Shown: positions 42,282 to 51,720, counted from the first letter of the stretch. The stretch: DNA of 64,000 nucleotides from Burkholderia sp. Nafp2/4-1b (GCF_003635165.1 NZ_ML058647.1:1-64000), one strand, 5' to 3'. Notes: generated by a model not told the origin, from the letters alone. Numbers and translations: made by a program.

Positions 42282-42309
42282 AATACCCCGGTCGGCGGGG
42301 TATTTTTTT
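42282..42309 (+). terminator. Intrinsic terminator after the cytochrome pair
   Basis: AATACCCCG / CGGGGTATT (9 bp, loop GTCGG) runs directly into T7. A textbook plus-strand terminator. Confidence 0.95.
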
Positions 42310-42350
42310 GTCCGGTGCGTGCGGGTGCCGGTCGCCGGTCGCCCGGTTGC

Positions 42351-42785
42351 TCAGTCGCGCGACGCGCGGCGCAGGATGCGCTGCAGGTATGCGTCCGTAT
42401 CGGGCGGCGTGCCGGTGCGCTGCGCTTCCCAGATCGTCTCGCCGAGGCATTCCATGATCACGTGCTGCGCGTCGTGGGGCGAGTCGAGCTTCGCGGCCAG
42501 CTTGTCGTGCGCGGCGCGGATGCCGGGCGGCTGGTCGATCGACAGTTGCTCGCTGATCGCGAGGTGCATCGACAGGTGCAGGAACGGGTTCGTGCGACCT
42601 TCCTCGGGCGTGTAGTTGCGCGCGGCGGCGCTGTCGGCGTCCGCGAGGTCGTCGTGATATTCGGGGTGCTCGACGATCCAGTCGGCGGCCATCGCTTCCA
42701 GCGGCGTCAGGATCTCGCCTGCGCGCTGCTTGCGCCAGGTCTCGGTGAAAAAGCGACGGACTTCGTCGCGACTCGGATTGAACAT
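42351..42785 (-). CDS. DUF1841 family protein
   Basis: A protein of 144 residues from ATG 42785. It begins MFNPSRDEVRRFFTETWRK, then LTPLEAMAADWIVEHPEYH and NPFLHLSMHLAISEQLSID, all typical of DUF1841, a short cytoplasmic family of betaproteobacteria. The conserved H-L-x-M-H-L suggests metal binding, but the function is unknown. It is often near nth, as it is here (about 1.3 kb away). Confidence 0.85.
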   Translation of the reverse strand: MFNPSRDEVRRFFTETWRKQRAGEILTPLEAMAADWIVEHPEYHDDLADADSAAARNYTPEEGRTNPFLHLSMHLAISEQLSIDQPPGIRAAHDKLAAKLDSPHDAQHVIMECLGETIWEAQRTGTPPDTDAYLQRILRRASRD

Positions 42786-43032
42786 GGTGGGGAAACGTCG
42801 TGAATCGGGCGGCGTCATGCCGCGTAGGGCATTGTACGCCGGGTCGGCGTGCGGTGCTGGCGGCGGCCCGCGCATCGGCGCAACGTGCATCGCTGCCTGG
42901 GGCCGGCGGCACCGGTCGAAGCCTGCCGGCGCGGGGCCGCGCGCGGCGCAACGGGTAAGCGCGGACTAGGCTGCCGGGCGCCGCGCCGCTACACTCCGAC
43001 GATTCCCGTCGTCGCGCTCGCACCGTCTCATC

Positions 43033-43962
43033 ATGTCCGCCACCACCCGCTCATCGTCCGCCGCGCTGCAGGGCGCACTCTATGTCGCACTGTCCGCCGC
43101 CGCGTTCGGCGCGATGGCGATCTTCGGCCGCTATGCGTATGCGGCAGGCGTCGACGTGCTCGGGCTCCTGATCGTACGCTTCGCGATCGGCGGTGCGATC
43201 CTCGCGGCGATCGCGCGGCACCGCCGCGTGGCGTGGCCGCGCGGGCGCACGCTCGCGCCGCTCGTGGCGATGGGCGCGCTCGGCTACGTCGGGCAGTCGT
43301 TCTGCTATTTCAGCGCGCTCCAGCATGCACAGGCGAGCCTCGTCGCGCTGCTGCTGTACCTGTATCCGGCCTTCGTCACGCTGCTCGCGGCGTGGTGGCT
43401 CGGCGAGCGCCTCACGCGCGCGAAGGCGGTCGCGCTCGTGCTCTGCGTCGCGGGCTCCGCGCTGATGGTCGGCGGCGGCCACGGCGAGCCGCTCGGCATC
43501 GCGCTCGCACTGGCCGCCGCGGTGATCTATTCGCTGTACATCGTCGGCGGCACGAAGGCGACGCGCGGCGTCGATCCGCTCGCGACCACCGCGATCATCT
43601 GCCTGTCGGCGACCGCGACGCTCATCGCGATCGCATTCGTGCGCACCGCGGCGTTCGGCGCGCCGCCGCGCTGGCCGGCGACGGCCGGCGGCTGGGGGGC
43701 GATGCTCGCGATCGCGCTGGTGTCGACGGTCGCCGCGATGCTCGCGTTCTTCGCCGGCCTCGAGCGGCTCGGGGCCGCGCGCACGTCGATGCTGTCGACG
43801 CTCGAACCGGTGGTGACGGTCGCGCTCGCGGCGCTGTTGTTCGGCGAAGCGCTGTCGCCGCTGCAGTGGGCGGGCGGCGTCGCGATCCTCGCGGCCGTGC
43901 TGGCGCTCGTGCGCGCGGGCGGCGCGGCGGCCGACGATGCGACGGCGACGTCGAATGCATGA
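43033..43962 (+). CDS. EamA-family (DMT) transporter
   Basis: A protein of 309 residues with ten predicted helices in two EamA repeats (ALYVALSAAAFGAMAIFGRYA, then LGIALALAAAVIYSLYIVGGT). The second repeat ends in TSMLSTLEPVVTVALAALLFGEALSP, the usual end of a DMT carrier. Substrate unknown. Preceded by about 240 bases with no recognised gene. Confidence 0.85.
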   Translation: MSATTRSSSAALQGALYVALSAAAFGAMAIFGRYAYAAGVDVLGLLIVRFAIGGAILAAIARHRRVAWPRGRTLAPLVAMGALGYVGQSFCYFSALQHAQASLVALLLYLYPAFVTLLAAWWLGERLTRAKAVALVLCVAGSALMVGGGHGEPLGIALALAAAVIYSLYIVGGTKATRGVDPLATTAIICLSATATLIAIAFVRTAAFGAPPRWPATAGGWGAMLAIALVSTVAAMLAFFAGLERLGAARTSMLSTLEPVVTVALAALLFGEALSPLQWAGGVAILAAVLALVRAGGAAADDATATSNA

Positions 43963-44069
43963 CGGGGAAGGGGAAGCCGCCGGCGCCGAGACAGGGCCGG
44001 TCGGTTGTATCGCGCATGGCGCGAGTGGCCGGCGCGATGCGTGGGTACGTCAGCCGCGGCCGACGCGCG

Positions 44070-44714
44070 TCACTCGTTCGGCGGCGGCGTCTTCGGCCGG
44101 AATTCGCACAGCGGCTCGATCGCGCAGTGCCAGCATTCGGGCTTGCGCGCCTTGCACACATAGCGGCCGTGCAGGATCAGCCAGTGATGCGCATCGTGCA
44201 GGAATTCCTTCGGCGTGAATTTCTCGAGCGCGGCCTCGACGGCCTTCACGTCCTTGCCCGGCGCGAGCCCGGTGCGGTTCGCGACGCGGAAGATGTGCGT
44301 GTCGACCGCGATCGTCGGGTGGCCGAATGCGGTGTTCAGAATGACGTTCGCGGTCTTGCGGCCGACGCCCGGCAGGCTCTCGAGCGCGTCGCGATCGGCC
44401 GGCACCTCGCCGTCGTAACGCTCGAGCAGGATCTGGCAAGTCGCGACCACGTTCTTCGCCTTGGTGCGGTACAGGCCGATCGTCTTGATGTAGTCGGCGA
44501 CGCCTTCTTCGCCGAGCGCGACGATTTGTCGCGGGGTGTTCGCGACCGGAAACATCTTCCGCATCGCCTTGTTGACCGACACGTCGGTTGCCTGCGCGGA
44601 CAGCATCACCGCGATCAGCAACTCGAACGGTGTCGTGTACTCGAGCTCGGTGGTCGGATGCGGATTGAGGCTCTGCAGCGTTTCGTAGATCGCGCGTCGT
44701 TTGGTGGCGTTCAT
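44070..44714 (-). CDS. nth: Endonuclease III
   Basis: A protein of 214 residues. Helix-hairpin-helix LPGVGRKTANVIL with catalytic Lys120, followed by Asp138 (VDTHIFRV), at the same numbers as in E. coli Nth. The C-terminal [4Fe-4S] cluster has C-x6-C-x2-C-x5-C (CKARKPECWHCAIEPLC). It removes oxidised pyrimidines and cuts the backbone in base-excision repair. The gene overlaps the end of rsxB by four bases, so the two are co-transcribed, an old and common pairing. Confidence 0.96.
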   Translation of the reverse strand: MNATKRRAIYETLQSLNPHPTTELEYTTPFELLIAVMLSAQATDVSVNKAMRKMFPVANTPRQIVALGEEGVADYIKTIGLYRTKAKNVVATCQILLERYDGEVPADRDALESLPGVGRKTANVILNTAFGHPTIAVDTHIFRVANRTGLAPGKDVKAVEAALEKFTPKEFLHDAHHWLILHGRYVCKARKPECWHCAIEPLCEFRPKTPPPNE

Positions 44715-45631
44715 GGACGGTGCTTGTCGGACGGCGCGGACGAGTCGTTGCGGTCGTCGTTGTTGTCTGGAGCGTCGTGGTCGTCACCGGCTGTCGGGGC
44801 CTCGGCGTCGCGCTGCGCCTGCTGTTCGGCGAGCCGCTTGCGGCGCGCTTCCGCCGCATCGATCTGCGCCTGTACGGCCGCGCTGACGCCGTCGGTGTTC
44901 TTCGGCCCGGCACCTTGCTCGGACAGTTCTTCCTTCTTCTTGCGGGCGCGTTCCAGCGCGGCGGCGATGATCGCGCGTTTCTTCGCGTCGGCGTCGTCGG
45001 CCGGCGCGGCGCTCGGTGCACCGGGCTGCGTGCCGGATTCTGCCGCGGCCGGCGCGGCATGGGCGGCACCGGCACCGGCGCTGGCCGCGCGGCGGGCGGC
45101 GGCGCGCGCTTCGGCGGCCTCGCGTTCGCGGCGCTGGCGCGCGAGCCGGCGATCGTGGCGCTCGCGCGCGGCGTCGGCCTGTTGCTGCGACCACGCGTCC
45201 CAGCCGGTGCGCTCGCCGGTCACGGGGACCATCGCGATGCAGTCGACCGGGCAGGGCGGCACGCACAGGTCGCAGCCCGTACACAGCGACTCGATGATCG
45301 TGTGCATTTGCTTCGGTGCACCGACGATCGCGTCGACCGGGCACGCCTGCAGGCACAGCGTGCAGCCGATGCACAGGCTTTCGTCGATGAACGCGACGGC
45401 GCGCGGATGCTCGGCGCCGTTGACGGGGTTCAGCGGGATCACGGGCTTGCCGAGCAGGTTCGCAAGGCGCGCGATGCCTTCGGCACCGCCGGGCGGACAC
45501 TGGTTGTAGTTCGCGTCGCCGGCGGCGATCGCGACGGCATACGGACGACAACCGTCATAGCCGCACTTCGTGCATTGCGTCTGGGGCAGCAGATCTTCGA
45601 TGCGATCTGCGAGAGTCTTGGAATCGGTCAC
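44711..45631 (-). CDS. rsxB: RnfB/RsxB-like ferredoxin, soluble form
   Basis: A protein of 306 residues. The first [4Fe-4S] domain has CTKCGYDGCRPYA with CPPGG (about 20-50). Two ferredoxin-type clusters follow: CIGCTLCLQACP and CTGCDLCVPPCP. A charged, Ala/Gln-rich C-terminal extension (about 160-306) is unlike E. coli RnfB. The usual N-terminal membrane helix of RnfB is absent. The other rnf/rsx genes are missing nearby, while nth is coupled downstream, so it probably serves as an electron donor outside a full Rnf complex. Confidence 0.85.
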   Translation of the reverse strand: MTDSKTLADRIEDLLPQTQCTKCGYDGCRPYAVAIAAGDANYNQCPPGGAEGIARLANLLGKPVIPLNPVNGAEHPRAVAFIDESLCIGCTLCLQACPVDAIVGAPKQMHTIIESLCTGCDLCVPPCPVDCIAMVPVTGERTGWDAWSQQQADAARERHDRRLARQRREREAAEARAAARRAASAGAGAAHAAPAAAESGTQPGAPSAAPADDADAKKRAIIAAALERARKKKEELSEQGAGPKNTDGVSAAVQAQIDAAEARRKRLAEQQAQRDAEAPTAGDDHDAPDNNDDRNDSSAPSDKHRP

Positions 45632-45893
45632 GGTGACGACAGGCTGACAACAGGCGCAGCAGCGCCGACTGGCTCTCGGCCGCGTCTGGCGCGGCCGGAA
45701 AGGTTTGCCAAAGCTCGATTATCGCCGATTTCCCGCATTGCGCTGGACGCCGTCTGTGCGCATAATCGAACCGCTTTTTTGCAGGGGCTCAGCAGGAGGG
45801 CGGCCGTACGCGGCGCACCCGTTCCAGGGCGGCCGGCGCCGAGGCGGTGGGGGTGCCGGTCCGGATCACGCGGCTCACATAGCAAAACGCCAC

Positions 45894-46526
45894 ATGAATC
45901 AGCCAAAAATCAAAAGAGATCCTGAAGGTACACGCCGCCGCATCCTGATGGCGGCAGCCGAAGAGTTCGCGAGTGGAGGGCTGTTCGGCGCGCGCGTCGA
46001 TCAGATCGCGCGACGAGCCGAAACCAACGAGCGCATGCTCTATTACTACTTCGGCAGCAAGGAGCAGCTGTTTACGGCCGTGCTCGAACACGCGTTCTCC
46101 GCGCTGACCGAAGCCGAGCGCGTGCTCGATCTCGATGGCGTTGCGCCCGTCGAAGCCGTCACGCGGCTCGCGCACTTCGTGTGGGACTACTACCGCGACC
46201 ACCCGGAACTGCTGCGGCTCATCAACAACGAGAACCTTCACGAAGCGCGCTACCTGCACAAGTCGACGCGAATTCGCGAGATGATGTCGCCGATCGTCGC
46301 GAAGCTCGGCAACGTGCTGATGCGCGGCCAGAAGGCCGGCCTGTTTCGCAGCGACGTCGATCCGCTGCACTTCTACGTGACGTTGTCGGGGCTCGGCTAC
46401 TACATCGTGTCGAACCGCTTCACGCTCGCCGCGACGCTCGGCCGCGACTTCAGCGACGCCGACGAGCGCGCGGAAATGGTCAAGATGAACACCGAGGTGC
46501 TGCTCGCGTACCTGCTGCGGCGCTGA
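45894..46526 (+). CDS. TetR-family transcriptional regulator
   Basis: A protein of 210 residues. N-terminal TetR helix-turn-helix RRRILMAAAEEFASGGLFGARVDQIARRAETNERMLYYYFGSKEQL (about 14-60), then a helical ligand domain with EAVTRLAHFVWDYYRDHPELLRLI, which matches the TetR_C_11-type effector region. The ligand and target are unknown. ATG 45894 gives the standard N-terminus. It is convergent with phaZ, with a terminator between. Confidence 0.9.
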   Translation: MNQPKIKRDPEGTRRRILMAAAEEFASGGLFGARVDQIARRAETNERMLYYYFGSKEQLFTAVLEHAFSALTEAERVLDLDGVAPVEAVTRLAHFVWDYYRDHPELLRLINNENLHEARYLHKSTRIREMMSPIVAKLGNVLMRGQKAGLFRSDVDPLHFYVTLSGLGYYIVSNRFTLAATLGRDFSDADERAEMVKMNTEVLLAYLLRR

Positions 46527-46591
46527 ACTCGAGAACCGACGAACGAACCCCCGAGCCGATGTGTCGCGCGCGCGCGGCCGCCGGATAAAAC

Positions 46592-46625
46592 AACGCCGCC
46601 GTGCGCAAGCAACGGCGGCGTTTTT
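46592..46625. terminator. Terminator between the TetR and PhaZ genes
   Basis: AACGCCGCCGT / ACGGCGGCGTT (11 bp, loop 9) runs into T5 on the plus strand. On the minus strand AAAA flanks supply a shorter tract for phaZ. Confidence 0.85.
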
Positions 46626-46643
46626 GCGTCGGAACGCGGTGCG

Positions 46644-48131
46644 TCAGGCGGCCTTGCGCACACGCACGGGCTTGGCGCGCGTGCTCCCCGTGCGTTTCGC
46701 GGCCGGGACAGCCTTCGCGGCGGCCGTCTTGGCGGGCGCCACCGTCACGGCCGGTGCCTTTGCGCGCGAGCGTTTCGCGGTGGCGGTGCGTGCCGTCGTT
46801 TCGGGCAGTGGCCTGGCGGCCGGCACGGCGCCGATCGTCGTCGCGTCCTGCGCATCGGGAGGCAGCTTGGCCGCGCCGTTCTTCGGTTCCGGCGGATGCT
46901 CGCGGATGAAGTCGCGCAGCTGCGGGTAGATGATCGTGCGCCAGCGGCGACCCGAGAAGATCCCGTAGTGACCGCACTTCTCGGCGGTCAGGCTGCGGCG
47001 GTCGTCCTGCGGGATGCCCGTGCACAGCTCGTGCGCGACGTGCGTCTGGCCGCTGCCCGAGATGTCGTCGAGTTCGCCTTCGATCGTCATCAGCGCGGTG
47101 TGCTTGATGTCCTGCGGACGCACGCGCTCGCCGTCGACGTCCCACGTGCCTTCCGCAAGCTGGAATTCCTGGAACACGACGCGGATCGTCTCGAGGTAGT
47201 ACTCGGCCGCCATGTCGAGCACCGCGTTGTACTCGTCGTAGAAGCGGCGGTGCGCTTCGGCGTCGTCCTCGTCGCCGCGCAGCAGGCTCTGGTAGAAGTC
47301 CCAGTGCGATTGCGCGTGACGTTCCGGGTTCATCGCGACGAAGCCCGTGTGCTGCAGGAAGCCCGGATACACCCGGCGGCCTTCGCCCGGGTAGTTAGCG
47401 GGCACCGTGTGGATCACGTTGTTCTCGAACCACGCGGTCGAGTGTTGCGTCGCCAGCGAATTCACCGACGTCGGGCTGCGGCGCGCGTCGATCGGGCCGC
47501 CCATCATCGTCATCGTGAGCGGCGTGTCCTCGCCGCGGCTCGCCATCAGCGAGATCGCCGCGAGCACCGGCACCGTCGGCTGGCACACGGAGATGACGTG
47601 CAGGTTGCGCGCGCCGATGTGGCGGATGAATTCCTGGATGTACGCGATGTAGTCGTGCAGGTGGAACGGACCGACCTCGACCGGCACCATGCGCGCGTCG
47701 ATCCAGTCGGTGATGTACACCTTGTGGTCCTGCAGCAGCGTGCGCACGGTATCGCGCAGCAGCGTCGAGTGGTGGCCCGACAGCGGCGCGCAGACCAGCA
47801 CGACCGGCTCGTCCTTCAGTTGCGTGACGGCGTCGGCGTCGTCCGAATAGCGCTTGAAGCGCAGCAGGCGGCAGAACGGCTTCTCGATGATCGTCTGCTC
47901 GACGATCGGAATGTTGTGGCCGTCCTTGACGATCTGATGAAGGTTGAATTCGGGCTTCTCGTAATCCTTGCCGAGCCGGTACATCAGTTCATATGCCGCG
48001 GCCATCCGCGGCGCGCCGGGTATCAGCGAGAACGGGCTGGACGGATTGGCGAACGACTTGGAAGCGGCCTGGGCCCAGGCCGTGAGCGGGCTCAGCATTG
48101 CCCGCTGGAATTCGTGCAGTTGGTAAAGCAT
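46644..48131 (-). CDS. phaZ: Intracellular polyhydroxyalkanoate depolymerase
   Basis: A protein of 495 residues, no signal peptide. The nucleophile is Cys183 in VISVCQPTVPVL, the same residue number as the catalytic Cys of Ralstonia PhaZa1, in place of the Ser of extracellular enzymes. It also has VVLVCAPLSGHHSTLLRDTVRT (oxyanion region), then TIEGELDDISGSGQTH (Asp) and CGHYGIFSGRRW (His). It releases 3-hydroxybutyrate from granules. From about residue 430 a Lys/Ala/Pro-rich, strongly basic tail (AKRSRAKAPAVTVAPAKTAA...) could bind granules or DNA. Confidence 0.92.
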   Translation of the reverse strand: MLYQLHEFQRAMLSPLTAWAQAASKSFANPSSPFSLIPGAPRMAAAYELMYRLGKDYEKPEFNLHQIVKDGHNIPIVEQTIIEKPFCRLLRFKRYSDDADAVTQLKDEPVVLVCAPLSGHHSTLLRDTVRTLLQDHKVYITDWIDARMVPVEVGPFHLHDYIAYIQEFIRHIGARNLHVISVCQPTVPVLAAISLMASRGEDTPLTMTMMGGPIDARRSPTSVNSLATQHSTAWFENNVIHTVPANYPGEGRRVYPGFLQHTGFVAMNPERHAQSHWDFYQSLLRGDEDDAEAHRRFYDEYNAVLDMAAEYYLETIRVVFQEFQLAEGTWDVDGERVRPQDIKHTALMTIEGELDDISGSGQTHVAHELCTGIPQDDRRSLTAEKCGHYGIFSGRRWRTIIYPQLRDFIREHPPEPKNGAAKLPPDAQDATTIGAVPAARPLPETTARTATAKRSRAKAPAVTVAPAKTAAAKAVPAAKRTGSTRAKPVRVRKAA

Positions 48132-48257
48132 GCAGACTACTCCCGCGTGGGGGACGGTGCGGGCGGCGTGAGGCGTCGCGGCGAGCCGTGTGGGTCAGCG
48201 ACCGGCCATGTTGCAGTGCGGCCGGACAATCGTGTCGATCATATCGGACAACGATGA

Positions 48258-48274
48258 ATGTTGCAATGCAACAT
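48258..48274. promoter_or_regulatory. Palindromic operator candidate upstream of phaZ
   Basis: ATGTTGCA-A-TGCAACAT has perfect 8-bp arms around one base. A half-copy ATGTTGCAGTGC lies at about 48207. TGC/GCA-rich sites like this are used by the PHA regulator PhaR in related bacteria; binding here is inferred. It lies between the phaZ start and the GH15 stop, about 130 bases upstream of phaZ. Confidence 0.5.
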
Positions 48275-48360
48275 TTCTCCGTTGTTTCATCAAACTTTTG
48301 TGAATTGACGATCTCTGAAGAAGCCGCTCCTCTATTGTCCTAGTGTGCCACCACCGCCGC

Positions 48361-50190
48361 TCAGCGCCCCGTCGCCACGGCTGGCGCGGGCTGCCCGGCC
48401 GCGCGCGCCATTGCCTCTTCGTGGTGCATCAGGTTCATCGCGGTATGTACCAGCGCCACGTGCGAGAACGCCTGCGGGAAATTCCCGACCAGCCGGCCGT
48501 CGACCGGATCGTATTCCTCGGCGAGCAGCCCGAGGTCGTTCGACAGCGCGAGCAGCCGGCTGAACAGGCGGTGCGCGTCGTCGATCCGGCCGAGCAGCGC
48601 ATAGTTGTCGACCAGCCAGAAGCTGCACGCGAGAAACGTGCCTTCGCCGGGCGGCAGGCCGTCGTCGTACTCGGTCGTGCGGTATCGCATCACGAGCCCG
48701 TCATGCAGCAATTCCCGCTCCACCGCATCGACCGTGCCCACGATGCGCGGGTCTTCCGGCGGCAGGAAGCCGAGCAGCGGCATCAGCAGCACGCTCGCGT
48801 CGAGTTCGTCGCTGCCGTAGCTTTGCGCAAACGCCTGTTTGCCTTCGTGCCACGCGTTTTCGCAGACGTCCGCGTGGATCCGGTCGCGCAGCCCGCGCCA
48901 GCGATCGAGCGACGCGGGCAGCCGGAACATCTCCGCCGACTTGATCGCGCGATCGAACGCGACCCACGCCATCACCTTCGAGAACGTGAAATGGCGGCGG
49001 CCGCCGCGGGTTTCCCAGATACCCTCGTCGGGCTCCTGCCAGATCTTCTCGAGATGGTCGAGCAGCGAACACTGCACGGACCACACCGTGTCGTCGGCCT
49101 GCAGGCCGCCCACGCGCGCGAGGTGCAGCGCGGCCATCACTTCGCCGAACACGTCGAGCTGCAGCTGGTTCGCGGCGCCGTTGCCGACCCGCACCGGTTT
49201 CGAATCCTCGTAGCCGGGCAGCCAGTCGAGCTCCATCTCCGGCAGCCGGCGCTCGCCCGCGATCCCGTACATGATCTGGATCTGCTCCGGCGAGCCGGCC
49301 ATCACGCGGCCGAGCCACGTGCGCCATGCGCGTGCCTCGTCGTAGTAGCCGCCGCGCATCAGCGCGAGCAGCGTGATGGTCGCGTCGCGCAGCCAGCAGT
49401 AGCGGTAGTCCCAGTTGCGGTTGCCGCCGATCTTTTCGGGCAGCGACGTGGTGGGCGCGGCGACGATCCCGCCGGTCGGCTCGTACGCGAGCGCCTTCAG
49501 CGTGATCAGCGAGCGGCGCACCGCGGCCGCGTAGCGGCCTTGCACCTGGCAGCGCCCCGACCATTCGAGCCAGTAGTTCTCGGTGCGCGCGAGCATCGAC
49601 AGCGGATCGCGCGCGGGCGGCAGCCGCAGGTGGGACGCCGCGTAGCCGAGCGAGAACGGCACGCGCTCGTCGGCGCTCACCGTGAATTCGGCGAGCGTAT
49701 GGAGATTCTTGCCGGTGAGCGGCACCGGCGTGCGCAGCACGACCGTGTCGGGACCGGCAATTGCCTTCATCCCGCTTTCGCGCGACAGCTGCGTGACCCA
49801 CGGAATCGAGAAACCGTAGTCGAAGCGCAACACCAGCTCCATGCGCATCTTCATCGTGCCGTGCCGGCCGACGACGATTCGCACGAGTTCCGACCAGCCG
49901 TTGCCGGGCGGCATGAAGTCGATCACCGTGACGGCGCCGTCGGCGCTTTCGTAGTCGGTTTCGAGGATCAGCGTGTCGCCGCGATAGCGGCGGGTCGTGT
50001 GCGTGATCGCGGCGTCGGCGGCCGGTGCAAGCAGCCAGCGGCCGTGCTCCGGGGTGCCGACGAGCGCCGCGAAACAGGCGCCCGAATCGAAGCGGGGCCA
50101 GCACAGCCAGTCGACGGAGCCGTCTTTCGAAATCAGCGCGGCCGTGTGGCCGTCGCCCACGAGGGCGTAGTCTTCGATCAAGGCGGGCAT
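48361..50190 (-). CDS. Glycoside hydrolase family 15 protein (glucoamylase/trehalase type)
   Basis: A protein of 609 residues. The N-terminal beta domain begins IEDYALVGDGHTAALISKDGSVDWLCWPRFDS, typical of cytoplasmic bacterial GH15. The (alpha/alpha)6 barrel has GGNRNWDYRYCWLRDATITLLAL with the catalytic-region W-D-Y-R-Y-x-W-x-R-D, and DEGIWETRGGRRHFTFSKVMAWVAFDRAIK. Lacks a signal peptide. Such enzymes hydrolyse trehalose or alpha-glucans. ATG 50190 has AAGGA upstream; a TTG two codons earlier is less likely. Confidence 0.88.
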   Translation of the reverse strand: MPALIEDYALVGDGHTAALISKDGSVDWLCWPRFDSGACFAALVGTPEHGRWLLAPAADAAITHTTRRYRGDTLILETDYESADGAVTVIDFMPPGNGWSELVRIVVGRHGTMKMRMELVLRFDYGFSIPWVTQLSRESGMKAIAGPDTVVLRTPVPLTGKNLHTLAEFTVSADERVPFSLGYAASHLRLPPARDPLSMLARTENYWLEWSGRCQVQGRYAAAVRRSLITLKALAYEPTGGIVAAPTTSLPEKIGGNRNWDYRYCWLRDATITLLALMRGGYYDEARAWRTWLGRVMAGSPEQIQIMYGIAGERRLPEMELDWLPGYEDSKPVRVGNGAANQLQLDVFGEVMAALHLARVGGLQADDTVWSVQCSLLDHLEKIWQEPDEGIWETRGGRRHFTFSKVMAWVAFDRAIKSAEMFRLPASLDRWRGLRDRIHADVCENAWHEGKQAFAQSYGSDELDASVLLMPLLGFLPPEDPRIVGTVDAVERELLHDGLVMRYRTTEYDDGLPPGEGTFLACSFWLVDNYALLGRIDDAHRLFSRLLALSNDLGLLAEEYDPVDGRLVGNFPQAFSHVALVHTAMNLMHHEEAMARAAGQPAPAVATGR

Positions 50191-50354
50191 GGGCAAGCGG
50201 TCCTTAGGTATTCGAGTTCACAATGCAGCTGCGGCGCTCCGGTTTCACGCGCCGGCGCCGCGCCCCGTATACTCGGCCGGGCGGCGGAGCGCATGAACGG
50301 CCGGCGGTCCGCCCTATCTCAACACTTGAAGCGACTCGACGCAAGGAGGATTCA

Positions 50355-51602
50355 ATGCCCAACCGATTACGCGAGCATGACGCGCGCGCTTCGACACGAG
50401 GGTTCCCGCTTAGGGTCGCTCATTGGGTGAAAGGTTTCGCAATCGTGCTGTCCCTGTCCGCAAGTCACGCGTTCGCGCAACAAGCGCCGGCACCGGCCGA
50501 CGGCGTCTACAACCTGCTCGTCGGCACCTATACCGGGCACGGCAGCGACGGCATCTACGTGTACCGGTTCGATACGAAAACCGGCAGCGTCGCGCCCGTG
50601 TCGTCCGCGAAGACCGTGAATCCGTCCTATCTGTTGCCGAGCCGCGACGGTCGCACCGTCTACGCGGTCAACGAACTGCCCGGCGACAACGGGCCGGCCT
50701 CGCAGCGCGGCGGTATCAGCGCGTTCGGGTTCGACGCGAAGACAGGTGCGCTCACGTTCATCGACCGTGTGTCGGCGGAAGGGAATGACCCTTGTTATCT
50801 CGCGCTGTCGCCGGACGGCAAGTACCTCGTCACCGCGAACTATTCGGTTGCGGCCGATCCGGGCGGCAGCTTCGCGGTGTTGCCGATTGCCGACGGCGGC
50901 GCGGTCGGCCCGGCCGTGCTGACCGTGCATCACGAAGGCACCGGGCCCGTGAAAGGGCGCCAGGATGGTGCGCACGTGCACTCGACGGTGTTCTCGCCGG
51001 ACGGCCGTTACCTGTTCGTGCAGGACCTCGGCGCCGACAAGATCTACGGGTATCGCTACACGGTCGACGGCAGCCGCGGGCTGATCAGCCCGACCGACAC
51101 GCGCTACACGCCCGTGAAGGCCGGCTCCGGCCCGCGTCACATGGTGTTCAGCGCCGACGGCCGGTTCGCCTATGTCACGAGCGAACTCAACGCGTCGGTC
51201 GAGGTGTTCGGCTATCACGACGGCAAGCTGACGCCGGTCGAGACGGTGCCGATGACGGTGCCGGGCTTCAAGGGCAAGGTCGGCGGCGGTGCGATCCACC
51301 TGTCGCCGGACGGACGCTTCCTGTACGCAAGCAACCGCGGCGACGTGAACGACATCGTGATCTATGCGGTGAACCACGCGGACGGCCGGCTGAAGACGGT
51401 CGGGCGCCAGTCGAGCCTCGGCAAGACGCCGCGCGAATTCCTGATCGACCCGACCGGCAAATGGCTGATCGTCGGCAACCAGGACAGCGACACGTTCTAC
51501 GTGTTCAACCGCGATGTCGAAACGGGGCAGCTCGGCCCGAATCCGCGGAAGGTGGCGCTCGGCAGCCCGGTCGACTTCAAGCTGGTGCCGGTCGCGCAGT
51601 AA
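50355..51602 (+). CDS. Exported 6-phosphogluconolactonase-like beta-propeller
   Basis: A protein of 415 residues. A Tat-free signal region runs to about residue 45 (WVKGFAIVLSLSASHAFAQQ). Lactonase seven-bladed propeller motifs recur: NLLVGTYTGHGSDGIYVY, CYLALSPDGKYLVTANY, AHVHSTVFSPDGRYLFVQDLG, GSGPRHMVFSADGRFAYV and GAIHLSPDGRFLYASNRG. YbhE-type lactonases are cytoplasmic 6-phosphogluconolactonases. An exported form must have another sugar-lactone substrate, or is misnamed. AAGGAGG lies five bases before the ATG. Confidence 0.85.
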   Translation: MPNRLREHDARASTRGFPLRVAHWVKGFAIVLSLSASHAFAQQAPAPADGVYNLLVGTYTGHGSDGIYVYRFDTKTGSVAPVSSAKTVNPSYLLPSRDGRTVYAVNELPGDNGPASQRGGISAFGFDAKTGALTFIDRVSAEGNDPCYLALSPDGKYLVTANYSVAADPGGSFAVLPIADGGAVGPAVLTVHHEGTGPVKGRQDGAHVHSTVFSPDGRYLFVQDLGADKIYGYRYTVDGSRGLISPTDTRYTPVKAGSGPRHMVFSADGRFAYVTSELNASVEVFGYHDGKLTPVETVPMTVPGFKGKVGGGAIHLSPDGRFLYASNRGDVNDIVIYAVNHADGRLKTVGRQSSLGKTPREFLIDPTGKWLIVGNQDSDTFYVFNRDVETGQLGPNPRKVALGSPVDFKLVPVAQ

Positions 51603-51616
51603 ATCCGGGGCGATGT

Positions 51617-51644
51617 AAAAAGGGCGCTGCAGATGCAGCGCCCT
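51617..51644 (-). terminator. Intrinsic terminator of ftsK
   Basis: GGGCGCTGC / GCAGCGCCC (loop AGAT) with minus-strand TTTTTAC. It lies about 80 bases past the ftsK stop and also ends the lactonase gene weakly on the other strand. Confidence 0.8.
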
Positions 51645-51720
51645 TCGGCCCTTCTCGTGAGGGAGGCCCGCTTGCGCAGGTGCCCGTGTCGGTCGTCGGC
51701 GGCCCGGGCGGCCGCCATGC

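Noticed and set aside
50355..51602. Pentose phosphate pathway 6-phosphogluconolactonase
   Set aside because: The propeller family fits, but the protein carries an export signal, so a cytoplasmic sugar-phosphate role is unlikely. Kept as lactonase-like.
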